A stretch of 64,000 nucleotides of DNA from Aegilops tauschii subsp. strangulata (Eukaryota; Streptophyta; Magnoliopsida; Poales; Poaceae), in contig NC_053037.3 in NCBI RefSeq assembly GCF_002575655.3, positions 321,621,294 through 321,685,293 of the forward strand, given 5' to 3'. The first letter of the stretch is position 1. The number at the start of each line of letters is the position of its first letter. The position numbers and the translations under genes were made by a program. The notes below the pieces were generated by a model. That model made no database searches. It saw only the letters and a list, made by a program, of their open reading frames with translations, and was not told the DNA's origin. Below, in pieces: positions 1 to 12,252 of the stretch.

Positions 1-2682
1 GGGTGTCGCTCACGGCCCCAAACGATGTGTGTAGGGTTCCCGAGCCCACCATCCGGGTGCCACTCGGTACACCAGGCCACGTGTGCCTAGTCTGTCCCAA
101 GCCCACCTGTACCGGGTGCCACTTGGTAGACTACTAACACTACCTACAAACACCAGAAACTAGTTGCAACTCTTGGACAGAGATCGAGGCGGTTAATAAG
201 CCAAGAGGGGTCGAGTTACCGGAACCCAATGTGTGGTAGTAATTGTTCATGGATCACAAACACAGAACTCAGTTCCTGAGGACGGTTTCAATGAGACAAC
301 CCACCATGTACTCCTACATGGCCTCTCACCGCTACCTTTACCAAATCGTGTTCACACCGTTAGCTCTCACACAGTAGGACATGTTCACCACTTTCAATTC
401 ATCCCCGATGAATCAGACCTGACACAACTCTAAGCAATAGCAGGCATGACAAACAAGCATGAATGAGTAGGAACATCAGGGCTCAGACAACTCCTACTCA
501 TGCTAGTGGGTTTCATCTATTTACTGTGGCAATGACAGGTCATGCAGAGGAAAGGGGTTCAACTACCGCAGCATGTAACAGTTGAAACGCTGTTGTCCTA
601 ATGCAGTAAAAGAGAGCAGGAGCGAGAGAGTGGGATTGTATCGGAATGAACAAGGGGTTTTTGCTTGCCTGGCACTTCTGAAGATAGTATAGCTCTTCAT
701 CGATGTCATCGATCACATCGTCGAAACCACGTCTACTGAGAGGGGACAAATACCGGCAAACAAGAAAGAACACCATCAATGCAATGCAACAATATGATGC
801 ATGATCATGACATGGCAATATGAGTGTGTTTTGGCTAATGCAGATTTGAACAGGGTGGTTTGAGTTCATTTGAATCAACGATTCAAATGCAAACTCAAAA
901 TATGAGCTCATATAAGTGCATTATCTTGTTTCATCTAAACAGCAAGGTTAGGTTGCTCTAACATGCATGAAACCAGTACAGATGGATAGATTGGATTTTT
1001 CTGATCATTTTTCATATATAACTTATTTCATTCTGAGTTATAGATTATTTTCTATGATTTTTAGAAGTTTATGGGATTTTTTGGAATTTCCTGAATAAGT
1101 TTAAATCCAGAAAATTCTTTACTGCATCAGCACTGCGTCACTGTGACGTCAGCTGGTCAACGGGGCGGTCCAGGTCAAACTGACCAGTGGGCCCCGTGTG
1201 TCAGTAACTAAACTAAACTAACTGGGTTTAGTTAAAACACTAATCTAGGTTAGTTAGTAGGGCCAGGCCCACAAGTCATTGACCCAGTGGCCAACTAGGT
1301 TAGTGTTAATCTGGTGGTTAGCCGGAGTTACGTCGCCGGCGACGAGCCGAGACGGCGGACGAGCTCGGGATCGCTCCTCCGATGACCAAAACAGCGATGG
1401 GGACTACCTACGCGAAGCCCGGGTTCGTGCGCATCCAACGGAGCAAACAGAGCGAGCTGGGGTGGCCGTAATCCTCGCCGGCGTCGAGCTCAGCGGCTGC
1501 CGGACCTCGGACGTTGGTAGAAACGGCGCTACGAAGGACGGGAAGGCGCGGGGTTAGCTCCTACAAGCCTTAAGCGATGTGGTGAGTGCGTTAGACACGG
1601 TGGCGAGGCCGTTTCGTGGCCGGAGCCACGTCGGCGGCGGCAGGTTTCGGTCATCAGTGAAACAGCGGCTAGAGCTAGCAAACGTCGCGGAGACAAGGGG
1701 AGACGGTGAAGGAGCTCACTGGGAGGTCGAAGAGCAGCTCCGTGGGCTCGGGGAGGCGCTCGGGGCGGCGAATCGCCGGTGAGGTTGCCGGCGGCCGAAG
1801 GTTGGCGATGAGCTCGGGGAAGACGCTACAGGGCTCCCGCGGTCGAATGGGTTGGTGTAGACGACGCAGAAGGCGATGGCGGTTCCTCTGGACCCATCGG
1901 GGAGGCACGGGATGGACAGTGGCCGCGGTAATTTGCGTCGGCGACGACGAGCTCCGCTCGGGTGCGCTCGGGAGAGGGAGCAGAGGGCGAGGGAGAGAGC
2001 AGAGAGTGAGGGAGAGGAGCGAGGGGGTCGAGGGGAGGTGCGTGGCGTTCACAGCCGCATCGGGGAAGCGGCGGGAAGCAGGTGTCGCCGTGGCGCGCGC
2101 GGTGGCGTCGCCGTGTCCTTCCTCTGCCTACTGGCAGAGGTAGGCGATGACTGGCACCAGGCCAGTGGGCTGGGCCGGCTGGAGGAGCTGGGCCAGGTGG
2201 CTGCCAGGTAAGTCAGGCAAGGCCCAGGTAAAACCCTTTTCCCCTTTTGTTTCTGTTTTCTATTTCTGACATTTGTTTTAATTTGGTTTTTGAACCAAAT
2301 CAATTTATTTTCTTCTGAAAATTATTGTAGGAACTAGTTGGATTGTTCCAAAGCCCCACACTAAAAATCAGAATTATTGGACATATATTAAATATATAAC
2401 TATTATAAATCCAATGCAAATAGTTATTGCATTAGCTTCAAATGCCCAAAATAAATATTTATGAGCTCCTAAAAATATTGGTTTGAATTTTAATTCTGGC
2501 CAATATTTTCATAGAGAAACATGAACATTTTCTTGGACCTATTTGAAGCAATTTTTATCTTGGTCTTTTTCAGAAATGATTTCTGAGGCTTTCACATGTC
2601 CCCATTTCAAATTCATTGAAATTTAAACATGATGCACACATGACTAGCTAGCCTAGAGCAAACCAGAACTAGGGATGTGACA
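1..2682. mobile_element. Right-hand part of a long LARD-like LTR (probably a solo LTR), cut by the window edge
   Basis: The stretch ends in GTGACA and is followed by CGGTG (2683-2687), where the interrupted LTR of E2 resumes. The matching site in the other E2 LTR (about 18020) reads straight through this point, so this is an insertion and its left end lies outside the window. It has no coding domain. It holds imperfect copies of a CCGGGTGCCACTCGGTA-like motif near 50-130, a GC- and CpG-rich block at about 1320-2230, and an AT-rich tail at 2240-2682. The plan resembles the 4.18-kb solo LTR at 48195-52374 (CpG-rich block followed by an AT-rich end in GTGTCACA). Both could be LTRs of large non-autonomous Gypsy-like (LARD) families. 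The short ORFs on both strands of the GC block look like a composition effect. The family name is not assigned. Confidence 0.55.
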
Positions 2683-3009
2683 CGGTGTCCGTATAACATC
2701 GTACAATATATCAATCTTTATGTCTCGACCATCTCAAGACTCCTCGTCATGTCCGTGATCATATCCGGGACTCCGAACAACCTTCGGTACATCAAAACAC
2801 ATAAACTCATAATATCGATCATCATCGAACGTTAAGCGTGCGAACCCTACGGGTTCGAGAACTATGTAGACATGACTGAGACTCATCTCCGGTCAATAAC
2901 CAATAGCGGAACCTGGATGCTCATATTGGTTCCTACATATTCTACGAAGATCTTTATCGCTCAAACCGCATAACAACGTATGTTGTTCCCTCTGTCATCG
3001 GTATGTTAC
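2683..3009 (-). repeat. E2 3' LTR, first visible segment
   Basis: It matches positions about 18020-18350 of the intact E2 5' LTR, including the TACGGGTTCGAGAACTATG block. It begins at the end of the 1-2682 insert and stops at GTTAC, the target site of E1, continuing at 11584. The part that should precede it is outside the window. Confidence 0.8.
3005..3009. repeat. Target-site duplication of E1, left copy (GTTAC)
   Basis: GTTAC directly precedes the TGTTGGGG LTR terminus at 3010 and is repeated directly after the opposite terminus at 11584-11588. Confidence 0.93.
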
Positions 3010-4732
3010 TGTTGGGGACGTAGTAATTTCAAAAAATTTCCTACGCACACGCAAGATCATGGTGATGCATAGCAACGAGAGGGGAGAGTGTTGTCCACGT
3101 ACCCTCGTAGACCGACAGCGGAAGCGTTATCACAACGCGGTTGATGTAGTCGTACGTCTTCACGATCCGACCGATCAAGTACCGAACGTACCGCACCTCC
3201 GAGTTCTACACACGTTCAGCTCGATGACGTCCCTCGCACTCCGATCCAGCCGAGTGTTGAGGGAGAGTTTCGTCAGCACGACGGCGTGGTGACGATGATG
3301 ATGTTCCACCGACGCAGGGCTTCGCCTAAGCTCCGCAACGGTATTATCGAGGTGTAATATGGTGGAGGGGGGCACCGCACACGGCTAAGAGATCTCAAGG
3401 ATCAATTGTTGTGTCTGGGGTGCCCCCTGCCCCCGTATATAAAGGAGCAAGGGAGGAGGAGGCCGGCCCTAGGAGGGGGCGCATCAAGTGTGGAGTCCTA
3501 CTAGGACTCCCTAGTCCTAGTAAGATTCCACCTCCCATATGGAATAGGAAAAGAGGAAGGGAAAAAGAGAAGGAAGGAAGGGGGCGCCCCCCTTCCCTAG
3601 TCCAATTCGGACCAGACCAAGGGGAGGGGTGCGGCCACCCTTGAGGCCCTTTTCCTTCTTTCCCGTATGGCCCAATAAGGCCCAATACGTATTCCCGTAA
3701 CTCTCCGGTACTCCGAAAAATACTCGAATCACTCGGAACCTTTCCGAAGTCCGAATATAGTCGTCCAATATATCGATCATTACGTCTCGACCATTTCGAG
3801 ACTCCTCGTCATGTCCCCGATCTCATCCGGGACTCCGAACTCCTTCGGTACATCAACATACATAAACTCATAATAAAACTGTCATCGTAACTTTAAGCGC
3901 GCGGACCCTACGGGTTCGAGAACTATGTAGACATGACCGAGAAACGTCTCCGGTCAATAACCAATAGCGGGACCTGGATGGCCATATTGGCTCCCACATA
4001 TTCTACGAAGATCTTTATCGGTCAGACCGCATAACAGCATACGTTGTTCCCTTTGTCATCGGTATGTTACTTGCCCGAGATTCGATCGTCGGTATCTCGA
4101 TACCTAGTTCAATCTCGTTACCGGCAAGTCTCTTTACTCGTTCCATAACACATCATCCCGCAACTAACTTATTAGTCACAATGCTTGCAAGGCTTATAGT
4201 GATGTGCATTACCGAGTGGGCCCAGAGATACCTCTCCGACAATCGGAGTGACAAATCCTAATCTCGAAATACGCCAACCCAACAAGTATCTTTGGAGACA
4301 CCTGTAGAGCATCTTTATAATCACCCATTTACGTTGTGACGTTTGGTAGCACACAAAGTGTTCCTCCGGTAAACGGGAGTTGCATAATCTCATAGTCATA
4401 GGAACATGTATAAGTCATGAAGAAAGCAATAGCAACATACTAAACGATCGAGTGCTAAGCTAACGGAATGGGTCAAGTCAATCACGTCATTCTCCTAATG
4501 AGGTGATCTCGTTAATCAAATGACAACTTATATCTATGGCTAGGAAACATAACCATCTTTGATTAACGAGCTAGTCAAGTAGAGGCATACTAGTGACACT
4601 CTGTTTGTCTATGTATTCACACATGTATTATGTTTCCTGGTTAATACAATTCTAGCATGAATAATAAACATTTATCATGATATAAGGAAATATATAAAAC
4701 TTTATTATTGCCTCTAGGGCATATTTCCTTCA
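3010..4732 (-). repeat. E1 3' LTR (left in plus coordinates)
   Basis: On the minus strand it runs from TGAAGGAAATATGCCC (ending at plus 4732) to CCCCAACA (plus 3010). A TATA-like box is visible as GTATATAAA at 3435-3443, which reads TTTATATAC on the element strand. The GC-rich segment beside the box gives long shadow ORFs that are not genes. It is 1723 bp, usual for Angela/WIS/BARE LTRs. Confidence 0.92.
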
Positions 4733-4752
4733 GTCTCCCACTTGCACTAGAG
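4733..4752 (-). other. E1 polypurine tract
   Basis: On the element strand the bases before the 3' LTR read GTGCAAGTGGGAGAC, which corresponds to GTGCAAGTGGGAGTC before the 3' LTR of E4. In this lineage the site primes plus-strand DNA synthesis. Confidence 0.8.
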
Positions 4753-7635
4753 TCAATAATCTAGTTCACATCGCCATGTGATTAACACCCATAGTTCACA
4801 TCTCTATGTGATCAACACTCAAAGGGTTTACTAGAGTCAATAATCTAGTTCACATCGCTATGTGATTAACACCCAAAAAGTACTAAGGTGTGATCATGTT
4901 TTGATTGTGAGATAATTTTAGTCAACGGGTCTGTCACATTCAGATCCGTAAGTATTTTGCAAATATCTATGTCTACAATGCTTTGCACGGAGCTACTCTA
5001 GCTAATTGCTCCCACTTTCAATATGTATCTAGACCGAGACTTAGAGTCACCTAGATTTAGTGTCAAAACTTACATCGACGTAACCCTTTACGACGAACCT
5101 TTTGTCACTTCCATAATCGAGAAACATATCCTTATTCCACTAAGGATAATTTTGACCGCTGTTCAGTGATCTACTCCTAGATCACTATTGTACTCCCTTG
5201 CCAAAATCAGTGTAGGGTATACAATAGATCTGGTACACAGCATGGCATACTTTGTAGAACCTATGGCCAAGGCATAGGGAATGACTTTCATTCTCTTTCT
5301 ATCTTTTACCGTGGTCGGGCTTTGAGTCTTTACTCAATTTCACACCTTGTAACACAGGCAAGAACTCTTTCTTTGACTGTTCTATTTTGAACTACTTCAA
5401 AATCTTGTTAAGGTATGTACTCATTGAAAACTTTATCAAGCGTCTTGATCTATCTCTATAGATCTTGATGCTCAATATGTAAGCAGCTTCACCGAAGTCT
5501 TTCTTTGAAAAACTTCTTTCAAACACTCCTTTATGCTTTGCAGAATAATTCTACATTATTTCCGATCAACAATATGTCATTCACATATACTTATCAGAAA
5601 TGCTGTAGTGCTCCCACTCACTTTCTTGTAAATATAGGCTTCACCGCAAGTCTGTATAAAACTATATCCTTTGATCAACTTATCAAAGCGTATATTCCAA
5701 CTCCGAGATGCTTGCACCAGTCCATAGATGGATCGCTGGAGCTTGCATATTTTGTTAGCACTTTTAGGATTGACAAAACCATCTGGTTGCATCATATACA
5801 ACTCTTCTTTAATAAATCCATTAAGGAATGCAGTTTTGTTTATCCCTTTGCCAGATTTCATAAAATGCGGCAATTGCTAACATGATTCGGACAGACTTAA
5901 GCATAGATACGAGTGAGAAACTCTCATCGTAGTCAACATCTTGAACTTGTCGAAAACCTTTTTGCGACAATTCTAGCTTTGTAGATAGTGACACTACTAT
6001 CAGCGTCCGTCTTCCTCTTGAAGATCCATTTAATCTCAATGGCTCGCCGACCATTGGGCAAGTCAATCAAAGTCCATACTTTGTTCTTCATACATGGATC
6101 TTATCTCAGATTTCATGGCCTCAAGCCCTTTTGCGGAATCTGGGCTCACCATCGCTTCTTCATAGTTCGTAGGTTCGTTATGGTCTAGTAACATAACCTC
6201 CAGAACAGGATTACCGTACCACTCTGGTGCGGATCTTACTCTGGTTTACCTACGAGGTTTGGTAGTAACTTGATCTGAAGTTACATGATCATCATCATTA
6301 ACTTCCTCACTAATTGGTGTAGAAGTCACAGGAACAGATTTCTGTGATCCAATAAGGGAGCAGGTACAGTTACCTCATCAAGTTCTACTTTCATCCCACT
6401 CACATCTTTCGAGAGAAACTCCTTCTCTAGAAAGGATCCATACTAAGCAACGAATGTCTTGCCTTCGGATCTGTGATAGAAGGTGTACCCAACTGTCTCC
6501 TTTGGGTATCCTATGAAGACACATTTCTCCGATTTGGGTTTGAGATTATCAGGATGAAATTTTTTTCACATAAGCATCGCAACCCCAAAATTTTAAGAAA
6601 CGACAACTTTGGTTTCTTGCCAAACCACAGTTCATAAGGCGTCGTCTCAACGGATTTTGATGGTGCCCTATTTAACGTGAATGTAGCTGTCTCTAATGCA
6701 TAACCCCAAAACGATAGTGGTAAATTGGTAAGAGACATCATAGATTGCACTATATCCAATAAAGTACGGTTATGACGTTTGGACACACCATTATGCTGTG
6801 GTGTTCCAGGTGGCATGAATTTGTGAAACTATTCCACATTGTTTTAACTGAAGGCCAAACTCGTAACTCAAATACTCTTCTCTACGATCAGATCGTAGAA
6901 ACTTTATTTTCTTGTTACGATGATTTTCCACTTCACTCTGAAATTATATGAACTTTTCAAATGTTTCAGACTTATGTTTCATTAAGTAGATATACCCATA
7001 TCTGCTCAAATCATCTGTGAAGGTGAGAAAATAACGATATCCGCCACAAGCCTCAATATTCATTGGACCACATACATCTGTATGTATGACTTCCAACAAA
7101 TCTGTTGCTCTCTCCATAGTTCAGGAGAACGGCGTTTTAGTCATCTTGCCCATGAGGCACGGTTCGCATGTATCAAGTGATTCATAATCAAGTGATTCAA
7201 AAATCCCATCAGTATGGAGTTTCTTCATGCGCTTTACACCAATATGACCTAAACGGCAGTGCCACAAATAAGTTGCACTATCATTATTAACTTTGCATCT
7301 TTTGGCTTCAATATTATGAATATGTGTATCACTACGATCGAGATCCAACAAACCATTTTCGTTGGTGTGTATGACCATAGAAGGTTTTTATTCATGTAAA
7401 CAGAACAACAATTGTTCTCTAACTTAAATGAATAACCGTATTGCTATAAACATGATCAAATCATATTCATGCTCAATGCAAACACCAAATAACACTTATT
7501 TAGTTTCAACACTAATCCCGAAAGTATAGGGAGTGGGCGATGATGATCATATCAATCTTGGAACTACTTCCAACACACATCGTCACTTCACCCTTAACTA
7601 GTCTCTGTTCATTCTGCAACTCCCGTTTCGAGTTA
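4753..7635 (-). pseudogene. E1 pol remnant (integrase, reverse transcriptase, RNase H)
   Basis: Fragments read in order on the minus strand. The integrase zinc region (HCRLGH...CEPCLMGK) is at 7121-7378. The integrase catalytic end is at 6511-6816, where the expected glutamate in GVSERRN of E4 is lysine (GVSKRHN). The linker and start of reverse transcriptase are at 5821-6066 and the RT palm is at 5577-5873. Pieces are joined by frameshifts and stops. The RT active-site codons at 5576-5587 encode YVND in place of the YVDD of E4, and an extra frame change puts a stop in the open frame there. Downstream to about 4960 only a diffuse RNase H remnant is visible. It cannot encode a working polyprotein. 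Confidence 0.85.
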
Positions 7636-8590
7636 CTACTCTTTAGCAACTGAACCAGTATCAAATACCGAGGGGTTGCTACGAACACTAGTAAAATACA
7701 CATCAATAATCTGTATATCAAATATACCTTTGTTCACTTTGCCATCCTTCTTATCCACCAAATAGTTGGGGTAGTTCCGCTTCCAGTGACCAGTCCCTTT
7801 GCAGTAGAAGCACTTAGTCTCAGGCTTAGGTACAGACTTGGGCTTCTTCACTTGAGTAGCAACTTGCTTGCTGTTCTTTTTGAAGTTCCCCTTCTTCCCT
7901 TTGCCCTTTTCTTGAAACTAGTGGTCTCGTCAACCATCAACACTTGAAGTGGTCTCGTCAACCATCAACACTTGATGTTTTTCTTGATTTCTACCTTCGT
8001 CGATTTCAGCATCACGAAGAGCTCGGGAATTACTTTCGTCATCCCTTGCATACTATAGTTCATCACGAAGTTCTACTAACTTGGTGATGGTGACTAGAGA
8101 ATTCTGTCAATCACTATTTTATCTGGAAGATAAACTCCCACTTGATTCAAGTGATTGTAGTACCCAGACAATCTGAGCACATGCTCACTAGTTGAGCGAT
8201 TCTCCTCCATCTTTTAGCTATAGAACTTGTTGGAGACTTCATATCTCTCAACTCGGGTATTTGCTTGAAATATTAACTTCAACTCTGGAAAATCTCATAT
8301 GGTCCATGACGTTCAAAACGTCTTTGAAGTCCCGATTCTAAGCCGTTAAGCATGGTGCACTAAACTATCAAGTAGTCATCATATTGAGCTAGCCAAACGT
8401 TCATAACGTCTGCATCTGCTCCTGCAATAGGTCTGTCACCTAGCGGTGCATTAAGGACATAATTCTTCTGTGCAGCAATGAGGATAATCCTCAGATCACG
8501 GATCCAATCCGCATCTTTGCTACTAACATCTTTCAACATAATTTTCTCTAGGAACATATCAAAATAAACATAGGGAAGCAACAACGCGAG
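7636..8590 (-). pseudogene. E1 gag/protease remnant
   Basis: The N-terminal gag is at 8360-8584 (KDADWIRDLRIIL, matching the start of E4 gag). It ends in an in-frame TAG at 8360-8362, where E4 has CAG; the same stop is in E2 and E3. The C-terminal part at 7636-7851 holds the nucleocapsid knuckle CFYCKGTGHWKRNY, where the last cysteine of the CX2CX4HX4C motif is tyrosine. The protease triad FDTGSV is still present just after it. The middle of gag (about 7860-8360) is out of frame. Confidence 0.85.
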
Positions 8591-9845
8591 CTATTGATCT
8601 ACAACATAATTTGCAAAATACTATCGGGACTAAGTTCATGATAAATTTAAGTTCAATTAATCATATTACTTAAGAACTCCCACTTAGGTAGACATCCCTC
8701 TAATCCTCTAAGTGATCACGTGATCCATATCAACTAAACCATGTCCGATCATCACGTGAGATGGAGTAGTTTCAACGGTGAACATCACTATGTTGATCAT
8801 ATCCACTATATGATTCATGCTCGACCTTTCGGTCTCTGTGTTCCGAGGCCATATCTGTTATATGCTAGGCTCGTCAAGTTTAACCTGAGTATTCCGCGTG
8901 TGCAACTGTTTTGCACCCGTTGTATTTGAACGTAGAGCCTATCACACCCGATCATCACGTGGTGTCTCAGCACGAAGAACTTTCGCAACGGTGCATACTC
9001 AGGGAGAACACTTATACTTTGATAATTTAGTGAAGGATCATCTTATAATGCTACCGTCAAACAAAGCAAGATAAGATGCATAAAGGATTAACATCACATG
9101 CAATCAATATAAGTGATATGATATGGCCATCATCATCTTGTGCTTGTGATCTCCATCTCTGAAGCACCGTGCTTGTGATCTCCATCTCCGAAGCACCGTC
9201 ATGATCACCATCGTCACCGGCGCGACACCTTGATCTCCATCGTAGCATCGTTGTCGTCTCGCCAACTTATTGCTTTTACGACTATCGCTACCGCTTAGTG
9301 ATAAAGTAAAACTATTACATGGCGATTGCATCTCATACAATAAAGCGACAACCATATGGCTCCTGCCAGTTGCCGATAACTCGGTTACAAAACATGATCA
9401 TCTCATACAACACATTATATCACATCATGTCTTGACCATATCACATCACAACATGCCCTGCAAAAACAAGTTAGACGTCCTCTACTTTGTTGTTGCATAT
9501 TTTACGTAGCTGCTACGGGCTTAGCAAGAACCGTTCTTACCTACGCATCAAAACCACAACGATAGTTTGTCAAGTTGGTGCTGTTTTAACCTTCAAAAGG
9601 ACCGGGCGTAGCCACACTCGGTTCAACTAAAGTGAGAGAGACAGACACCCGCCGGTCACCTTTAAGCAACGAGTGCTCACAACGGTGAAACCAGTCTCGC
9701 GTAAGCATACGCGTAATTTCGGTCCGGGCCGCTTCATCTCACAATACCGCTGAACCAAAGTATGACATGCTGGTAAGCAGTATGACTTATATCGCCCATA
9801 ACTCACTTGTGTTCTACTCATGCATAGCATCAACGCATAAAACCA
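8591..9845 (-). other. E1 untranslated leader
   Basis: This lies between the primer site and the gag start. It aligns by eye with the leaders of E2 (about 16070-17282), E3 (31466-32680) and E4 (23991-25288), including blocks such as GACGAGCCTAGCATGTA and the ATCACGTGATGATCGG-like motif. In barley BARE-type elements this region carries dimerisation and packaging signals. I see no coding potential. Confidence 0.6.
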
Positions 9846-9859
9846 GGCTCGGATGCCAC
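9846..9859 (-). other. E1 primer-binding site (variant initiator-Met type)
   Basis: On the element strand GTGGCATCCGAGCC follows the 5' LTR. E4 has GTGGTATCAGAGCC, the standard complement to the initiator tRNA-Met 3' end. Two bases differ (T to C and A to C), and the same variant is found in E2 and E3. Confidence 0.8.
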
Positions 9860-11583
9860 TGTTGGGGAACGTAGTAATTTAAAAAAAATTCCTACGCACA
9901 CGCAAGATCATGGTGATGCATAGCAACGAGAGGGGAGAGTGTTGTCCACGTACCCTCATAGACCGACAGCGGAAGCGTTATCACAATGCGGTTGATGTAG
10001 TCGTACGTCTTCACGATCCGACCGATCAAGTACCGAACGCACGACACCTCCGAGTTCTACACATGTTCAGCTCGATGACGTTCTCGAACTCCGATCCAGC
10101 CGAGTGTTGAGGGAGAGTTTCGTCAGCACGACGGCGTGGTGACGATGATGATGTTCCACCGACGCAGGGCTTCGCCTAAGCTCCGCAACGGTATTATCGA
10201 GGTGTAATATGGTGGAGGGGGGCACCGCACACGGCTAAGAGATCTCAAGGATCAATTGTTGTGTCTGGGATGCCCCCCCTGCCCCCGTATATAAAGGAGC
10301 AAGGGAGGAGGAGGCCGGCCCTAGGAGGGGGCGCACCAAGTGTGGAGTCCTACTAGCACTCCCTAGTCCTAGTAGGATTCCACCTCCCATATGGAATAGG
10401 AAAAGAGGAAGGGAAAAAGAGAAGGAAGGAAGGGGGCGCCCCCTTCCCTAGTCCAATTAGGACCAGACCAAGGGGAGGGGTTCGGCCACCCTTGAGGCCC
10501 TTTTCCTTCTTTCCCGTATGGCCCAATAAGGCCCAATACGTATTCCCGTAACTCTCCGGTACTCCGAAAAATACCCGAATCACTCGGAACCTTTCCGAAG
10601 TCCGAATATAGTCGTCCAATATATCGATCTTTACGTCTCGACCATTTCGAGACTCCTCGTCATGTCCCCGATCTCATCCGGGACTCCGAACTCCTTCGGT
10701 ACATCAACATACATAAACTCATAATAAAACTGTCATCGTAACTTTAAGCGTGCGGACCCTACGGGTTCGAGAACTATGTAGACATGACCGAGACACGTCT
10801 CCGGTCAATAACCAATAGCGGGACCTGGATGCTCATATTGGCTCCCACATATTCTACGAAGATCTTTATCGGTCAGACCGCATAACAACATACGTTGTTC
10901 CCTTTGTCATCGGTATGTTACTTGCCCGAGATTCGATCGTCGGTATCTCGATACCTTGTTCAATCTCATTACCAGCAAGTCTCTTTACTCGTTCCGTAAT
11001 ACATCATCCCGCAACTAACTCATTAGTCACAATGCTTGCAAGGCTTATAGTGATGTGTATTACCGAGTGGGCCCAGAGATACCACTCCGACAATCGGAGT
11101 GACAAATCCTAATCTCGAAATACGCCAACCCAACAAGTACCTTTGGAGACACCTGTAGAGCACCTTTATAATCACCCATTTACGTTGTGACGTTTGGTAG
11201 CACACAAATTGTTCCTCCGGTAAACGGGAGTTGCATAATCTCATAGTCATAGGAACATGTATAAGTCATGAAGAAAGCTATAGCAACATACTAAACGATC
11301 GAGTGCTAAGCTAACGGAATGGGTCAAGTCAATCACGTCATTCTCCTAATGAGGTGATCTCGTTAATCAAATGACAACTTATGTCTATGGCTAGGAAACA
11401 TAACCATCTTTGATTAACGAGCTAGTCAAGTAGAGGCATACTAGTGACACTCTGTTTGTCTATGTATTCACACATGTATTATGTTTGCTGGTTAATACAA
11501 TTATAGCATGAATAATAAACATTTATCATGATATAAGGAGATATATAATACTTTATTATTGCCTCTAGGGCATATTTCCTTCA
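9860..11583 (-). repeat. E1 5' LTR (right in plus coordinates)
   Basis: It is 1724 bp from TGTTGGGGAACG to TTTCCTTCA in plus coordinates. It is almost the same as 3010-4732 apart from scattered substitutions and short homopolymer changes. The TATA-like box GTATATAAA is at 10287-10295. It would drive transcription leftwards, towards the primer site. Confidence 0.92.
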
Positions 11584-12252
11584 GTTACTTGCCTGAGATT
11601 CGATCGTCGGTATCATCATACCTAGTTCAATATCGTTACCGGCAAGTCTCTTTACTCGTTCCGTAATGCATCATCCCGTAACTAACTCATTAGTCACATT
11701 GCTTGCAAGGCTTATAGTGATGTGCATTACCGAGAGGGCCCAGAGATACCTCTCCGACAATCGGAGTGATAAATCCTAATCTCGATCTATGCCAACCCAA
11801 CAAACACATTCGGAAACACCTGTAGAGCATCTTTATAATCACCCAGTTACATTGTGACGTTTGATAGCACACAAGGTGTTCCTCCGGTATTCGGGAGTTG
11901 CATAATCTCATAGTCAGAGGAACATGTATAAGTCATGAATGAAGCAATAGCAATAAAATTTAACGATCATAATGCTAAGCTAACGGATGGGTTTTGTCCA
12001 TCACATCATTCTCTAATGATGTGATCCCATTCATCAATGACAACACATGTCTATGGTCAGGAAACTTAACCATCTTTGATTAACGAGCTAGTCAAGTAGA
12101 GGCATACTAGGGACACTCTGTTTTGTCTATGTATTCACACATGTACTAAGTTTCTGATTAATACAATTCTAGCATGAATAATAAACATTTATCATGATAT
12201 AAGGAAATATAAATAACAACTTTATTATTGCCTCTAGGGCATATTTCCTTCA
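11584..12252 (-). repeat. E2 3' LTR, second segment (starts with the right GTTAC of E1)
   Basis: This continues the LTR interrupted at 3009. 11584-11588 is the duplicated GTTAC, then TTGCCTGAGATTCG onwards matches about 18345-19005. It ends ...GCATATTTCCTTCA at 12252 and is followed by the polypurine tract of E2. Confidence 0.88.

Larger units (their letters stand above)
3010..11583 (-). mobile_element. E1: complete Angela/BARE-type Copia element, minus strand, coding regions decayed
   Basis: It is 8574 bp with two LTRs of 1723 and 1724 bp, a 5-bp target duplication GTTAC on both sides, a polypurine tract at 4733-4752 and a primer site at 9846-9859. The LTRs look very similar by eye (isolated substitutions only), so insertion was fairly recent. 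The gag and pol frames, however, carry many lesions, several shared with E2 and E3. That combination (young LTRs, dead coding region) fits a non-autonomous subfamily moved by proteins supplied in trans. It is inserted in the 3' LTR of E2. Confidence 0.92.
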
